Source: Primorskyibacter marinus
GTDB taxonomy: Bacteria > Pseudomonadota > Alphaproteobacteria > Rhodobacterales > Rhodobacteraceae
Reading direction: 5' to 3'
DNA length: 64,000 bases
Assembly: GCF_003313245.1 (NCBI RefSeq)
Contig: NZ_QJSD01000014.1
Location: 7,501 to 71,500 of the forward strand
The translations under genes and the position numbers were made by a program. Shown here piece by piece: positions 9,467-18,594 of the stretch (positions are counted from its first letter, which is position 1; every line of letters starts with the position of its first letter). Under the pieces are notes generated by a model. It made no database searches. It was not told the origin of the DNA and saw only the letters and a program-made list of their open reading frames with translations.

Positions 9467-9925
9467 ATGACGCTGATCGGAAAGCCTCAGACAACGCCGC
9501 TCCACATTGTCGGTCCCGGCGGACTGCATACACAATGCGCGGCGCTTTGTTATCGGATCCGGAAAGGCAAGCCTCAGATCCTGTTGATCACAACACTTGG
9601 GTCCAATCGCTGGATCCTGCCCAAGGGCTGGCCGATTCGCGGGCACACGCCGGGTGAAACCGCCCAGCAGGAAGCCTGGGAAGAAGCCGGTGTTCGGGGT
9701 GATCTGCACGATGCGTGTATCGGTATCTTCACCTATTCGAAGGCCGGGATGACCTGCGTCGCCATGGTTCACCCCCTGAAGGTCAAAACCCTGAAGCAAA
9801 CCTATCCAGAGGCGGGGCAGCGCAGGCGCAAGTGGTTCGGCCGCAAGAAAGCCGCCGCCGCCGTGCGCGAGGCCGATCTGGCACAGTTGTTGTTGCAATT
9901 CGACCCCAAAGCGTTGCGGCTCTAG
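9467..9925 (+). CDS. Nudix hydrolase (DIPP-like)
   Basis: A 152-residue Nudix protein. The Nudix helix is recognised in GETAQQEAWEEAGVRG, preceded by RWILPKGWP. The consensus REUxEExGU appears as QEAWEEAGV, so the first Arg is Gln, a form seen in diadenosine- and diphosphoinositol-type Nudix enzymes. Family members hydrolyse nucleoside diphosphates linked to another group; the substrate is not predictable. The C-terminal half has a basic stretch around QRRRKWFGRKKAA. It is followed on the same strand by the DUF1178 gene, with about 60 bases between. Confidence 0.85.
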   Translation: MTLIGKPQTTPLHIVGPGGLHTQCAALCYRIRKGKPQILLITTLGSNRWILPKGWPIRGHTPGETAQQEAWEEAGVRGDLHDACIGIFTYSKAGMTCVAMVHPLKVKTLKQTYPEAGQRRRKWFGRKKAAAAVREADLAQLLLQFDPKALRL

Positions 9926-9986
9926 TCCAGCTTGATCTTGTCGGGCCAGTGCTTATCTTTGACGGGCAACGATTTTTTGGTTTCAC

Positions 9987-10421
9987 ATGATCCAGTACAC
10001 ACTCAAATGCACCGACGATCACCGCTTTGACAGCTGGTTTCAGTCCGCGTCCGCCTTTGAAAAACTCAAGGCGGCGGGCATGATCGTTTGTGCCGTCTGC
10101 GGCTCGTCCAAGGTGGAAAAGGCGATCATGGCACCGCGTGTCAGCCAATCGCGCGAGACCGCACAGTCTTCCAATGACCGCCCACTTTCCAAACCGGCAA
10201 ACCCTGCCGAACAGGCGCTGGCGAAACTGCGCCAACATGTCGAAGAAAACGCGACCTATGTGGGCCGCGATTTCGCGACTCAGGCCCGCGCGATGCACGA
10301 TGGCGATGCGCCAGCCCGCCCGATCTGGGGCGAAGCCAGGGGCGAGGACGCCAGGAAGCTGTTGGATGACGGCGTTCTGGTTGCCCCCCTGCCCTTCATG
10401 CCCACGCGCAAGACCAACTGA
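9987..10421 (+). CDS. DUF1178 family protein
   Basis: A 144-residue protein with the family start MIQYTLKCTDDHRFDSWF and a nearby CAVCGS pair (CxxC), suggesting a small metal-binding or redox ribbon near residues 35-40. The C-terminus ARKLLDDGVLVAPLPF is also typical. The function of the family is unknown. It ends just before a strong hairpin terminator, making it the last gene of the short Nudix-DUF1178 unit. Confidence 0.85.
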   Translation: MIQYTLKCTDDHRFDSWFQSASAFEKLKAAGMIVCAVCGSSKVEKAIMAPRVSQSRETAQSSNDRPLSKPANPAEQALAKLRQHVEENATYVGRDFATQARAMHDGDAPARPIWGEARGEDARKLLDDGVLVAPLPFMPTRKTN

Positions 10422-10450
10422 TCGCAGCCCGGTCCCAGCAAGAATCCCAC

Positions 10451-10486
10451 CGCGCAAGCCGGGCGACGGGCTTGCGCGTTTGGTTT
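10451..10486 (+). terminator. Rho-independent terminator after the DUF1178 gene
   Basis: A perfect 10-bp stem (CGCGCAAGCC paired with GGCTTGCGCG) with an 8-base loop, followed by TTTGGTTT. It starts 30 bases after the DUF1178 stop and separates that unit from lysC. Confidence 0.75.
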
Positions 10487-10641
10487 CCACCTTTATGTGC
10501 GTCATGCCCGGTCGGACATAGCCTTACACAACATAATGCGTACGAAAGCGGCGCTTTGGCGCGTCTGTGCGCGCGGGTTGGCCTTGCCTATGGCGCATTG
10601 CTTGCGTAAATGGCCCCAGAAGCTGATCCCGAGGGCACAAC

Positions 10642-11877
10642 ATGCCAGTTCTTGTGATGAAATTCGGCGGCACGTCCGTCGCCACGCTGGACCGTATTCG
10701 GCGCGTCGCGAAACGCGTGGGCGTCGAGGTTGCCAAAGGCTATGATGTGATCGTCATCGTCTCGGCCATGTCGGGCGAAACCAACAAGCTGGTAGGGTTT
10801 GTCAACGAAACCTCGCCGCTGTTTGACGCCCGCGAATATGATGCCGTCGTCAGCTCTGGCGAAAATGTCACCGCAGGCCTGATGGCGCTGACGCTTCAGG
10901 AAATGGACGTGCCCGCGCGCAGCTGGCAGGGCTGGCAAGTCCCGGTACGCACCACATCGGCCCATTCCGCCGCGCGCATCGAAGAAATTCCCACCGACAA
11001 TATCAACGCGAAATTTGCCGAAGGCATGCGCGTGGCCGTGGTCGCGGGATTTCAGGGCCTCAGCCACGAGGGCCGCATCACCACGCTGGGGCGTGGCGGG
11101 TCTGACACCACCGCCGTGGCCTTTGCCGCCGCGTTTGGTGCAGAACGCTGCGACATCTACACCGATGTCGACGGGGTCTATACCACGGATCCGCGCGTCA
11201 GCCCGAAGGCGCGCAAGCTTGACAAGATCGCCTTCGAGGAGATGCTGGAACTGGCCTCTCTGGGGGCCAAGGTGCTTCAAACCCGCTCTGTCGAGCTTGC
11301 CATGCGGTACAACGTGAAACTGCGTGTGCTCAGCTCTTTCGGAGAACAATCTGATGACGCAGGAACATTGGTCTGCGACGAGGAGGAAATTATGGAAAAT
11401 TGCCCTGTCTCTGGTATCGCCTTCTCTCGGGATGAGGCGAAGATGACCCTTGTCTCTGTCGCTGATCGTCCTGGCATTGCTGCGGCGATCTTCGGACCGC
11501 TGTCAGAGGCCGGCGTCAATGTGGATATGATCATCCAGAATATCGCCGAGGAAGGCCGCACCGATATGACCTTTTCCTGCCCCACCGATCAGGTGATGCG
11601 CGCGGAAAAGGCGTTGAGCGAAGCCAAGACACGCGGCGAGATCAACTTTAATGAGCTGATCGCCGACAAGGATACTGCCAAGATCTCGGCCGTGGGCATC
11701 GGGATGCGCAGCCAGTCCGGCGTTGCTGCCAAGATGTTCAAGACGTTGTCGAACGAGGGCATCAACATAAAGGTCATCGCAACGTCTGAGATCAAGATCT
11801 CTGTGCTGATTGATCGCAAATACATGGAACTGGCCGTTCAGGCCCTGCATGATGCGTTCGAGTTGGAGAAAGCCTGA
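10642..11877 (+). CDS. lysC: Aspartate kinase
   Basis: A 411-residue monofunctional aspartokinase that phosphorylates aspartate in the first step toward Lys, Thr, Met and diaminopimelate. The kinase domain begins VLVMKFGGTSVA (KFGGTS substrate/ATP motif) and contains SSGENVTAGLM and TLGRGGSDTTAVAFAA. After about residue 260 come two ACT domains, the first near TLVSVADRPGIAAAIFGPLSEAG and the second near SAVGIGMRSQSGVAAKMF, where Lys and/or Thr bind for feedback control. Length matches the usual alpha-subunit form. The start follows GAGGG. No attenuator or riboswitch is evident upstream. Confidence 0.97.
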   Translation: MPVLVMKFGGTSVATLDRIRRVAKRVGVEVAKGYDVIVIVSAMSGETNKLVGFVNETSPLFDAREYDAVVSSGENVTAGLMALTLQEMDVPARSWQGWQVPVRTTSAHSAARIEEIPTDNINAKFAEGMRVAVVAGFQGLSHEGRITTLGRGGSDTTAVAFAAAFGAERCDIYTDVDGVYTTDPRVSPKARKLDKIAFEEMLELASLGAKVLQTRSVELAMRYNVKLRVLSSFGEQSDDAGTLVCDEEEIMENCPVSGIAFSRDEAKMTLVSVADRPGIAAAIFGPLSEAGVNVDMIIQNIAEEGRTDMTFSCPTDQVMRAEKALSEAKTRGEINFNELIADKDTAKISAVGIGMRSQSGVAAKMFKTLSNEGINIKVIATSEIKISVLIDRKYMELAVQALHDAFELEKA

Positions 11878-11909
11878 CCGGAGGGCCTGCACCCGCATAA
11901 CGTGAATTT

Positions 11910-11933
11910 CGTGTAACACCGTTGCATTACACG
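11910..11933. promoter_or_regulatory. Inverted repeat CGTGTAA-N10-TTACACG between lysC and ptsP
   Basis: A perfect 7-bp inverted repeat separated by 10 bases, 33 bases after lysC and 67 bases before the ptsP start, followed by TTTCTCTTCC. It could be a terminator for lysC or an operator in the ptsP promoter; both fit the position. I do not recognise the half-site as belonging to a named regulator. Confidence 0.45.
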
Positions 11934-12000
11934 TTTCTCTTCCGGGGTTCATGTGGTCTAAGGTCGAGCGACCGAAGAGATTGGGAACGCCAACCACACG

Positions 12001-14241
12001 ATGGTGCAAACGACTGAATCCGAAAGCCGCAAACTGCTTGGCCGTTTGCGAGACACCATGGCCGAGGACGCCGCCGGGCAGGCGCGCCTCGACAAGATCA
12101 CGCATCTGACAGCCGATTCGATGAAGACAGAGGTCTGCTCTGTCTACCTGTTCCGCGACGAAGACACGTTGGAGCTTTGTGCGACCGAAGGATTGAAACC
12201 AGAAGCCGTTCATCAGACCCGCATGCGCCTTGGCGAAGGTCTGGTCGGACGCGTGGCACGCACCAGCAACGCCATCAATGCGGCCGATGCGCCTTCTGAA
12301 AAGGGTTTCCGCTTCATGCCGGAAACCGGCGAGGAAATCTATTCCAGCTTTCTCGGCGTTCCGATCCAACGGTTGGGGGAAACTCTGGGCGTTCTGGTCG
12401 TCCAGTCGAAACAGGCGCGGCAGTTCACCGCCGACGAGACCTACGCACTGGAAGTCGTCGCCATGGTGCTGGCCGAGATGACAGAGCTGGGTGCCTTTGC
12501 TGGCGAGGGTGCAGCACTGTCTGCTCGCCACCAGCATCAGGTTGTCGTGCGGGGCACCACCGGGCAGGAGGGCTCGGCCGAGGGCCATGTCTGGCTGCAC
12601 GAACCGCGCGTCGTTGTCACAAATCTGGTCTCCGACGATCCGGAACGCGAATTGGAACGCCTGCACGAAGCCGTCGAACGGCTGCGCGTCGGGGTCGATC
12701 AGATGCTGGAAGGCGCGGTCGGCGGCGACAATGATCAGCTTCAGGTGCTCGAAGCCTACCGCATGTTCGCCAATTCCAAAAGCTGGATGCGGCGGATGGA
12801 AGAGGACATCCAGCGCGGCCTTTCCGCCGAAGCCGCTGTCGAGAAAGAACAATCCACTGCCCGGTCGCGCATGGCACAGGTGACGGACAACTACCTGCGC
12901 GAACGTCTGAGCGACCTTGATGACCTGTCCAATCGCCTGTTGCGCCTGCTGTCGGGACAAGGCAGCGAGACTGGCGCTGACCTGCCGGACGACCCGATTC
13001 TGGTCGCGCGCAATATCGGTCCGGCGGAACTGTTGGACTACGGCCGGTCGCTCAAAGGGGTGGTGCTGGAGGAAGGGTCTGTCGGCAGCCATGCGGCCAT
13101 CGTGGCGCGCGCACTGGCGATTCCACTGGTGGTCCATGCAGGCCGCATCACGACCGAGGCCTTGAACGGCGATCACATCATGGTCGATGGCGATCAGGGT
13201 CTGGTGCACTTGCGTCCCGACGACACCGTCGTCACCGCCTTTCGTGACAAGATGGCGATGCAGGCCGAAGCGCAAGAACGCTACGCTTCGATCCGCGACA
13301 AACCCGCAGAGACCTTATGCGGCAAGACCATTTCATTGATGATGAATGCAGGGCTGATGGCGGACCTGCCATCGCTTCAGGGGTCCGGTGCCCAGGGCGT
13401 GGGACTGTTCCGGACAGAGCTGCAATTTCTGGTGCGCAACAAGATGCCCAAACGATCAGAGCTGTCGGCGCTCTATGCTCGTGTGCTGGATGCTGCGCAG
13501 GGTCAGCGTGTGGTGTTCCGCACGCTCGATATCGGGTCGGACAAGGTTCTGCCCTATATGAAACCCAATGACGAACCCAACCCGGCGCTTGGCTGGCGCG
13601 CGATCCGGGTCGGACTGGACAAGCCCGGCATGATGCGGATGCAGCTTCAGGCACTTTTGCGCGCCGCCAACGGGCGGCCCCTATCCGTGATGTTCCCGTT
13701 CGTCGCCCAATTCGAAGAGTTTCGCGCCGCGCGCGCCGAGATGGACAAGGCCATCGCCCGCGAAGAGAAACTGGGCCATATCCTGCCGGAACGGCTGGAA
13801 ATCGGCGCGATGCTTGAAACGCCGTCGCTTGCCTACGCACCCGACCAGTTTTTTGACGAGGTCGAGTTCCTGTCGATCGGCGGCAACGATCTTAAACAGT
13901 TCTTCTTTGCCGCAGATCGCGAGAACGAACGTGTGCGGCGGCGTTACGACACGCTGAATGTCAGCTTTTTGACCTTTCTCGAACAGATCGTGGCGCGCTG
14001 CAAGAATACGAATACCCAACTTTCTTTCTGCGGTGAAGACGCAGGTCGCCCGGTCGAGGCGTTGTGCCTCGCCGCCATCGGTCTGCACTCCCTGTCGATG
14101 CGCCCCGCCTCTATCGGGCCAGTCAAACATTTGCTGAGACGGTCGGACCTCAATGCTGTCAAGGCTGCCATAGACGAGGCACGAGAACGCGGCGATCAAT
14201 CGGTGCGCGGCGCGGTGATGGACTATCTGCGCTCTGCGTGA
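12001..14241 (+). CDS. ptsP: Phosphoenolpyruvate-protein phosphotransferase PtsP (enzyme I of PTS-Ntr)
   Basis: A 746-residue enzyme I(Ntr). An N-terminal GAF domain (about residues 20-160, with MRLGEGLVGRVART) is followed by the PTS enzyme I core. The phosphorylated His is H364 in GSVGSHAAIVARAL. The PEP-binding barrel shows GVGLFRTELQFL, FRTLDIGSDK and SIGGNDLKQFFFAADREN, and the C-terminal catalytic Cys is C677 in LSFCGEDAGRP. It passes phosphate from PEP to NPr and then EIIA(Ntr), a regulatory chain tied to nitrogen and potassium status, with the GAF domain sensing glutamine/2-oxoglutarate in studied species. lysC-ptsP neighbourhood is frequent in alphaproteobacteria. Confidence 0.96.
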   Translation: MVQTTESESRKLLGRLRDTMAEDAAGQARLDKITHLTADSMKTEVCSVYLFRDEDTLELCATEGLKPEAVHQTRMRLGEGLVGRVARTSNAINAADAPSEKGFRFMPETGEEIYSSFLGVPIQRLGETLGVLVVQSKQARQFTADETYALEVVAMVLAEMTELGAFAGEGAALSARHQHQVVVRGTTGQEGSAEGHVWLHEPRVVVTNLVSDDPERELERLHEAVERLRVGVDQMLEGAVGGDNDQLQVLEAYRMFANSKSWMRRMEEDIQRGLSAEAAVEKEQSTARSRMAQVTDNYLRERLSDLDDLSNRLLRLLSGQGSETGADLPDDPILVARNIGPAELLDYGRSLKGVVLEEGSVGSHAAIVARALAIPLVVHAGRITTEALNGDHIMVDGDQGLVHLRPDDTVVTAFRDKMAMQAEAQERYASIRDKPAETLCGKTISLMMNAGLMADLPSLQGSGAQGVGLFRTELQFLVRNKMPKRSELSALYARVLDAAQGQRVVFRTLDIGSDKVLPYMKPNDEPNPALGWRAIRVGLDKPGMMRMQLQALLRAANGRPLSVMFPFVAQFEEFRAARAEMDKAIAREEKLGHILPERLEIGAMLETPSLAYAPDQFFDEVEFLSIGGNDLKQFFFAADRENERVRRRYDTLNVSFLTFLEQIVARCKNTNTQLSFCGEDAGRPVEALCLAAIGLHSLSMRPASIGPVKHLLRRSDLNAVKAAIDEARERGDQSVRGAVMDYLRSA

Positions 14242-14247
14242 TGCGCG

Positions 14248-14988
14248 TTACAAACGCCTGCGCAAATCCTCGATCAACTCTACCGGCGCACGCCCGCTGC
14301 GCCGTGCAAGCGATTCCAGTCCAAACTGAACATGCGCCATTTCCTGATAATAGCTGGTATAGGCGTAATTTGTCGCGGCCCCGGCCACCGCGCCCAGCAC
14401 CGGTATGGTCTGCGCGGCCAGCTTCTGGCCCAGCACGGTGGCCAGCCTTGGTGCCACACGGGCGATCACCGAATGCATCGTCGCCCCGGTCAGCGTGACC
14501 CGCGCCGACAGAAAGGCCAGATCGGCCCCGTCATCGCGTTCCAACGGGCCCGCGCTGGAAAAAACCGTCAGGCACAGCTTGCGTATGTCGGGATCATTCG
14601 GGTCCAGACCATGTTCGGCCGCGATGCCCTGGATCACCCGCAGCAGCACGGTCGTCGTCACCGGAAGCTCTGTCAGGGCCGTGGGCAGGCCGCCAAAGCC
14701 CCCCGCAGCGCCCATGGCCGTCGTCACCGCCGTGTTCAGCCAGCCGCGCTGGTCCGGCACCACGCCACGCGACCTTGCAGCCGCGCCCATTGCGACGGTC
14801 AACGCGCGCGTTGTCGTGTCCTCCAACCGATCCTTGACGCTGTCAGGCAAGCGTTCCAGCAGGTTTTCCGCCTGCCCACCCAGAAGGTTAAGCACTTGCA
14901 TGCCCATGCCGCCAGCGGCCTTGTGCCGCCGTGCAAGCCCGTCAAGTTCGGCACCCACATCTGCGGAAATCAACGCGGTTCCGGTCAT
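14248..14988 (-). CDS. EcsC family protein
   Basis: A 246-residue protein with EcsC-family features: LNTAVTTAMGAAGGFGGLPTA, a hydrophobic ELPVTTTVLLRVIQGIAAEHG segment and the C-terminal Ala/Gly-rich helices QTIPVLGAVAGAATNYAYTSYY. The family is named after a Bacillus ABC-transporter operon product; its molecular role is unclear and it is probably membrane-associated. The start at 14988 is chosen because GGAGGG lies just upstream; the open frame continues further but without family similarity. It converges with ptsP, 6 bases apart. Confidence 0.82.
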   Translation of the reverse strand: MTGTALISADVGAELDGLARRHKAAGGMGMQVLNLLGGQAENLLERLPDSVKDRLEDTTTRALTVAMGAAARSRGVVPDQRGWLNTAVTTAMGAAGGFGGLPTALTELPVTTTVLLRVIQGIAAEHGLDPNDPDIRKLCLTVFSSAGPLERDDGADLAFLSARVTLTGATMHSVIARVAPRLATVLGQKLAAQTIPVLGAVAGAATNYAYTSYYQEMAHVQFGLESLARRSGRAPVELIEDLRRRL

Positions 14989-15037
14989 CCTGCCCTCCTG
15001 ACATCTCGGGATAACATTGGCCCTCGGGCGTCCTGTT

Positions 15038-15523
15038 TCAAGCGTCCTTTTCGACCATGCCGGCGACACCTTGCCAGGCATCCGGCACCAAGGACAGCAG
15101 CAGCACCCTGTCCGGATTGGTGGGCTGTGGCATCTCGACGCCCTGCCCGTGCTCGAACCCGAACCGGCGGTAATAGGGCAAATCCCCCACCAACAGCACG
15201 CGCTCCCAGCCTTCCTCGGCGGCCGCCGCCAGGCTATCACGGATCATCGCTGCCGCCAGCCCTTCGCCTTGTGTAGTCGGATGAACGGCCACCGGTCCAA
15301 GCAACAACACGCGTTTCCCCGCGACCCGAACCGGCCAGTAGCGCAACGCCCCGCCCAGAACACCCTGTTCGTCCCTCGCCGTCCGCGACAGCGAAGCGAC
15401 CGGATCCACATCCTCGCGCAAACGGTACGACGACAGCGCCGTGCGACCGGGCGCAAAGCACAGATCATACAGCGCCTCGACTTCCCACCAGTCGTCTGGC
15501 TTCTCTTTCTCAAGATGGTACAC
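15038..15523 (-). CDS. GNAT family N-acetyltransferase
   Basis: A 161-residue GNAT protein. The acetyl-CoA loop is in LGPVAVHPTTQGEGLAAAMI (motif A, Q/R-x-x-G-x-A form), followed by LLVGDLPYYRRFGFEHG, the pattern of the YhbS-like acetyltransferases in which the last motif reads YYxRFGF. The substrate is unknown. It lies 49 bases upstream of the EcsC gene on the same strand and may share its transcript. Confidence 0.85.
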   Translation of the reverse strand: MYHLEKEKPDDWWEVEALYDLCFAPGRTALSSYRLREDVDPVASLSRTARDEQGVLGGALRYWPVRVAGKRVLLLGPVAVHPTTQGEGLAAAMIRDSLAAAAEEGWERVLLVGDLPYYRRFGFEHGQGVEMPQPTNPDRVLLLSLVPDAWQGVAGMVEKDA

Positions 15524-15598
15524 GGGCGGCCTTTGGACTTCGCGGTTGACATTGGCCTAGCACGGTCCAAGGTCTCGTTCAAACAGGAGAAAACACAT

Positions 15599-16204
15599 AT
15601 GTTCTATCGCCCCCAGGATGGCCACGGTCTGCCTCACAACCCGTTCAATGCCATTGTTACGCCCAGACCCATCGGCTGGATCTCGACCCGCGGGGCGGAC
15701 GGAAGCGATAATCTCGCCCCGTATTCCTTCTTCAACGCCGTGGCGTATGAGCCGCCACAGGTGATGTTCGCCTCCACCTCCGCCAAGCCCGACCGGGACG
15801 GCACCAAGGACAGCGTTTCCAATATCCGTGAGACCGGCGTATTCTGCGTAAATATTGTCGAATTCGCCATGAAAGACATGATGAACCAGACCTCCGGCCC
15901 GTGGGACCGTGAAATTGATGAATTCGAACTGGCCGGGATCGAAAAAGCGACCTGCGATACCATTGATTGCGCGCGCGTGGCCGCAGCACCCGCCAACCTT
16001 GAATGCAAGCTGACACAGATCGTCCAGCTTCCCGGCGAGGCGAACTTCACCGTGTTCGGAGAGGTAACCGGCATCCATCTGCGCGATGATTGCCTGATAG
16101 ACGGAGAGTTTGACGTGCTCAGGTTCAATCCGCTGACGCGTATGGGATACCGGGATTATTCGGTGGTCCGCGAAAAGTTCAGCCTGAAGCGGCCCGGCGA
16201 CTAG
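15599..16204 (+). CDS. Flavin reductase-like, FMN-binding protein
   Basis: A 201-residue split-barrel flavoprotein starting MFYRPQDGHGLPHNPFNAIV. The FMN-binding landmarks are VTPRPIGWISTRG, LAPYSFFNAVAYEPPQVMF, and KDSVSNIRETGVFCVNIV. Members reduce or carry FMN, either for partner monooxygenases or as stand-alone oxidoreductases. The stop is followed by a hairpin. The start has AGGAGA 8 bases upstream. A much longer open frame in the same phase begins near 15017 but lacks any family similarity before 15599 and overlaps the GNAT gene antisense. Confidence 0.86.
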   Translation: MFYRPQDGHGLPHNPFNAIVTPRPIGWISTRGADGSDNLAPYSFFNAVAYEPPQVMFASTSAKPDRDGTKDSVSNIRETGVFCVNIVEFAMKDMMNQTSGPWDREIDEFELAGIEKATCDTIDCARVAAAPANLECKLTQIVQLPGEANFTVFGEVTGIHLRDDCLIDGEFDVLRFNPLTRMGYRDYSVVREKFSLKRPGD

Positions 16205-16338
16205 CCCCTCGCCGGGGCATCGTCAATCATCTCAAAAGGCGCGGCCTTGCCATTTGGCTCGTATCGCTAGCGGTGTTTTAGCACTGCAACTTTGGGTTCA
16301 GGCAGCCCCATCGGGCCTGATCTTGCAACGCACATGCA

Positions 16339-16360
16339 AGGGTGCCCGCAGGGGCACCCT
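16339..16360. terminator. Hairpin between convergent flavin reductase and SulP genes
   Basis: A perfect 9-bp stem (AGGGTGCCC with GGGCACCCT) and 4-base loop, sitting between two convergent genes and 17 bases from the SulP stop. It lacks a T-tract on either strand, so it is either a weak bidirectional terminator or an mRNA 3' end stabiliser. Confidence 0.45.
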
Positions 16361-16377
16361 ACCACTGACGAGCCGTA

Positions 16378-18018
16378 TCAGTGACCGCCCAAAATGCCGG
16401 TGCGCACGTTGTAATCCACCGCGATTTCGTAATCGGGATCATCGTCGCTATCGACCACCAGATGCCCGGCCTTTTTCAGAAGGCGGTGGCAATCGCGGCT
16501 GAGATGGCGCAGCTTGATGATCTTGCCTGCGGCCTCATATTTGCCCGCCATGGCCTCGATCGCCTGTAGCGCGGATTGGTCAACAACGCGGCTGTCAGTA
16601 AAATCGACGATCACCACCTCCGGGTCGCCCTCGACATCGAAAAGCTCGGCAAAGCCGTCAGCAGACCCAAAAAACAGCGGGCCCTGGATTTCGTAGACTT
16701 TCGCGCCGTGATCCGTGACGGATTCGCGGGTTTTGGCGTGGATCCGGCGCGCGTTGTTCCAGGCATAGGCCAGCGCCGAGACGATGACGCCCACGACAAC
16801 CGCAACGGCAAGGTCGGAATACACCGTCACGACCGTGACCAACACGATCACGAACGCATCCATCATCGGCACTTTGGCGAGGATTTTCAACGAGTTCCAA
16901 GCGAACGTCCCGATCACCACCATGAACATCACACCAACCAGCGCCGCCAGCGGGATCACTTCGATGATCGGCGAGGCGAAGAGGATAAAGATCAGCAGAA
17001 ACAGCGCGGCAGCGATGCCGGCAACGCGGGTCCGGCCACCCGATTTCACGTTGATCATCGACTGACCGATCATCGCGCAGCCGCCCATGCCGCCGAAAAA
17101 GCCTGTCACCGTATTGGCAAGCCCCTGCGCCACGCATTCCTGACTGGCGCCGCCGCGCTTGCCGGTCATCTCGCCCACAAGGTTCAGCGTCAGCAAGGAT
17201 TCGATCAGGCCAATCGCGGCCAGGATCACCGCATAGGGCAGGATGATCTGGAACGTCTCATAGGTCAGCGGCACCATCGGGATGTGGAACGTGGGCAACC
17301 CGCCCTGGATCGAGGCCAGATCGCCAACCCGCGGCACATCCAGCCCCAGCACGATCACGATGATCGCAACGATGCCGATACCTGCCAGCGGCGCCGGCAG
17401 CGCCTTGGTGATCTTGGGCGTGCCCCAGATAATCGCCATGGTCAGCGCCACCAGGCCCAGCATCATCGCCAGTTGCATGCCCGACAGCCACTCGCCCCCG
17501 CTCATGCCGTGACCATTGCTGACAACCGAGCCGGGCACCTTGAACTGCGTCAGTTGCGCAAGGAAAATGACGATCGCCAGACCATTCACAAAGCCCAGCA
17601 TCACCGGATGCGGCACCAGCCGGATGAACTTGCCCCATTGCATCACGCCCGCGAAAATCTGCAACAGCCCCATCAGAACCACCGTGGCGAACAGATATTC
17701 AACGCCGTGCTGCGCCACCAGCGCCACCATCACCACCGCCAGCGCGCCGGTCGCGCCAGAGATCATGCCCGGACGCCCACCGATCAGTGCCGTGATCAAC
17801 CCGACCAGAAAGGCCGCGTACAGCCCGACCAGCGGATGCACCCCTGCGACAAAGGCAAAGGCCACGGCTTCGGGCACCAGTGCCAGCGCCACCGTCAGAC
17901 CGGACAGAAGCTCTATCCGCATCCGCGTCGGCGTCAGTTTTTCCTCTGGCAACAAATTCAGATCAGAGGCAGCAATACGACGGGCAAACGAAGCCAGCAT
18001 GGCTCGGGGCATGGACAA
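16378..18018 (-). CDS. SulP family inorganic anion transporter with STAS domain
   Basis: A 546-residue SLC26/SulP carrier. About twelve hydrophobic segments span residues 35-430, starting with LTVALALVPEAVAFAFVAGV, the SulP first-helix pattern. The cytoplasmic C-terminus is a STAS domain (roughly residues 440-535) with VIVDFTDSRVVDQSALQAIE. Family members carry sulfate, bicarbonate or dicarboxylates; which one applies cannot be read here. The ATG at 18018 begins MSMPRAMLASFARRI; a nearby start cannot be excluded. No carbonic anhydrase or sulfur assimilation gene adjoins it. Confidence 0.9.
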   Translation of the reverse strand: MSMPRAMLASFARRIAASDLNLLPEEKLTPTRMRIELLSGLTVALALVPEAVAFAFVAGVHPLVGLYAAFLVGLITALIGGRPGMISGATGALAVVMVALVAQHGVEYLFATVVLMGLLQIFAGVMQWGKFIRLVPHPVMLGFVNGLAIVIFLAQLTQFKVPGSVVSNGHGMSGGEWLSGMQLAMMLGLVALTMAIIWGTPKITKALPAPLAGIGIVAIIVIVLGLDVPRVGDLASIQGGLPTFHIPMVPLTYETFQIILPYAVILAAIGLIESLLTLNLVGEMTGKRGGASQECVAQGLANTVTGFFGGMGGCAMIGQSMINVKSGGRTRVAGIAAALFLLIFILFASPIIEVIPLAALVGVMFMVVIGTFAWNSLKILAKVPMMDAFVIVLVTVVTVYSDLAVAVVVGVIVSALAYAWNNARRIHAKTRESVTDHGAKVYEIQGPLFFGSADGFAELFDVEGDPEVVIVDFTDSRVVDQSALQAIEAMAGKYEAAGKIIKLRHLSRDCHRLLKKAGHLVVDSDDDPDYEIAVDYNVRTGILGGH

Positions 18019-18594
18019 TCCTTCGGGAAGATGTTGGCGCTATCGCGCGCTCTTACTGCAATCCTGTGCGATTGGCTACCTCCGCACCCTCAAAAAAACC
18101 GGCGGCGTGGCGCGCGCATGTCAGTTGTCCGCCAAGACTGCTAACGGATTATGGCAGGTGGTATCCGGATCACGGCGAGGTGGAATCCCTGACATTGTCG
18201 CCAACATGGCAGGAAAATGCCAACAATGCGCGCAAGCAGATCGCGAAATGGCCGCGTTTCACGACAAAGCAAACACCCGGCCTCATGGCAGTGGCCAAGC
18301 GTTGGACGTCCCATCCTGACACCCCTCAAAGGCCGGAACAGCCCCCTGCCGGTCAACCACGACGCGGTGGCGGGCGGGTTTCAACTGAAAGCGCGGCACA
18401 CATGTCGACCCCATGCCCATCCTCGGCAATCTGATGAAGGCCGTTGGCTTGACAGAAGCCGTTATCTTCGTACTAGAGCCGCTGCACAGCGACATCGCTA
18501 TCTTCGGGTTATCCGGCCTTGTGGACGCAATCTTTTGAAAGCAATCCGCATGAATGTCCATGCCCTCGGCGCTTTCGCCCGGCTCTGACACCAT
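18019..18594. other. Intergenic stretch with possible gene remnant
   Basis: This holds the SulP promoter and about 500 bases without a supported gene. A short plus-strand frame at 18413-18538 encodes 41 residues (ending LEPLHSDIAIFGLSGLVDAIF) that look protein-like, with stop codons closely upstream; it may be the tail of a decayed gene. Antisense open frames over the same bases are also unconvincing. No tRNA or strong promoter was identified. Confidence 0.35.

Noticed and set aside
11503-13275. 590-codon open frame antisense to lysC and ptsP
   Set aside because: Overlaps two certain genes and shows no domain or ribosome binding site.
15017-15598. N-terminal extension of the flavin reductase frame
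   Set aside because: The frame is open to 15017 but runs antisense through the GNAT gene and has no similarity; MFYRPQDG at 15599 with a good ribosome site is the start.
16576-18144. 522-codon open frame antisense to the SulP gene
   Set aside because: Very His/Asp/Arg-rich translation typical of the complement of a membrane protein gene; not a real protein.
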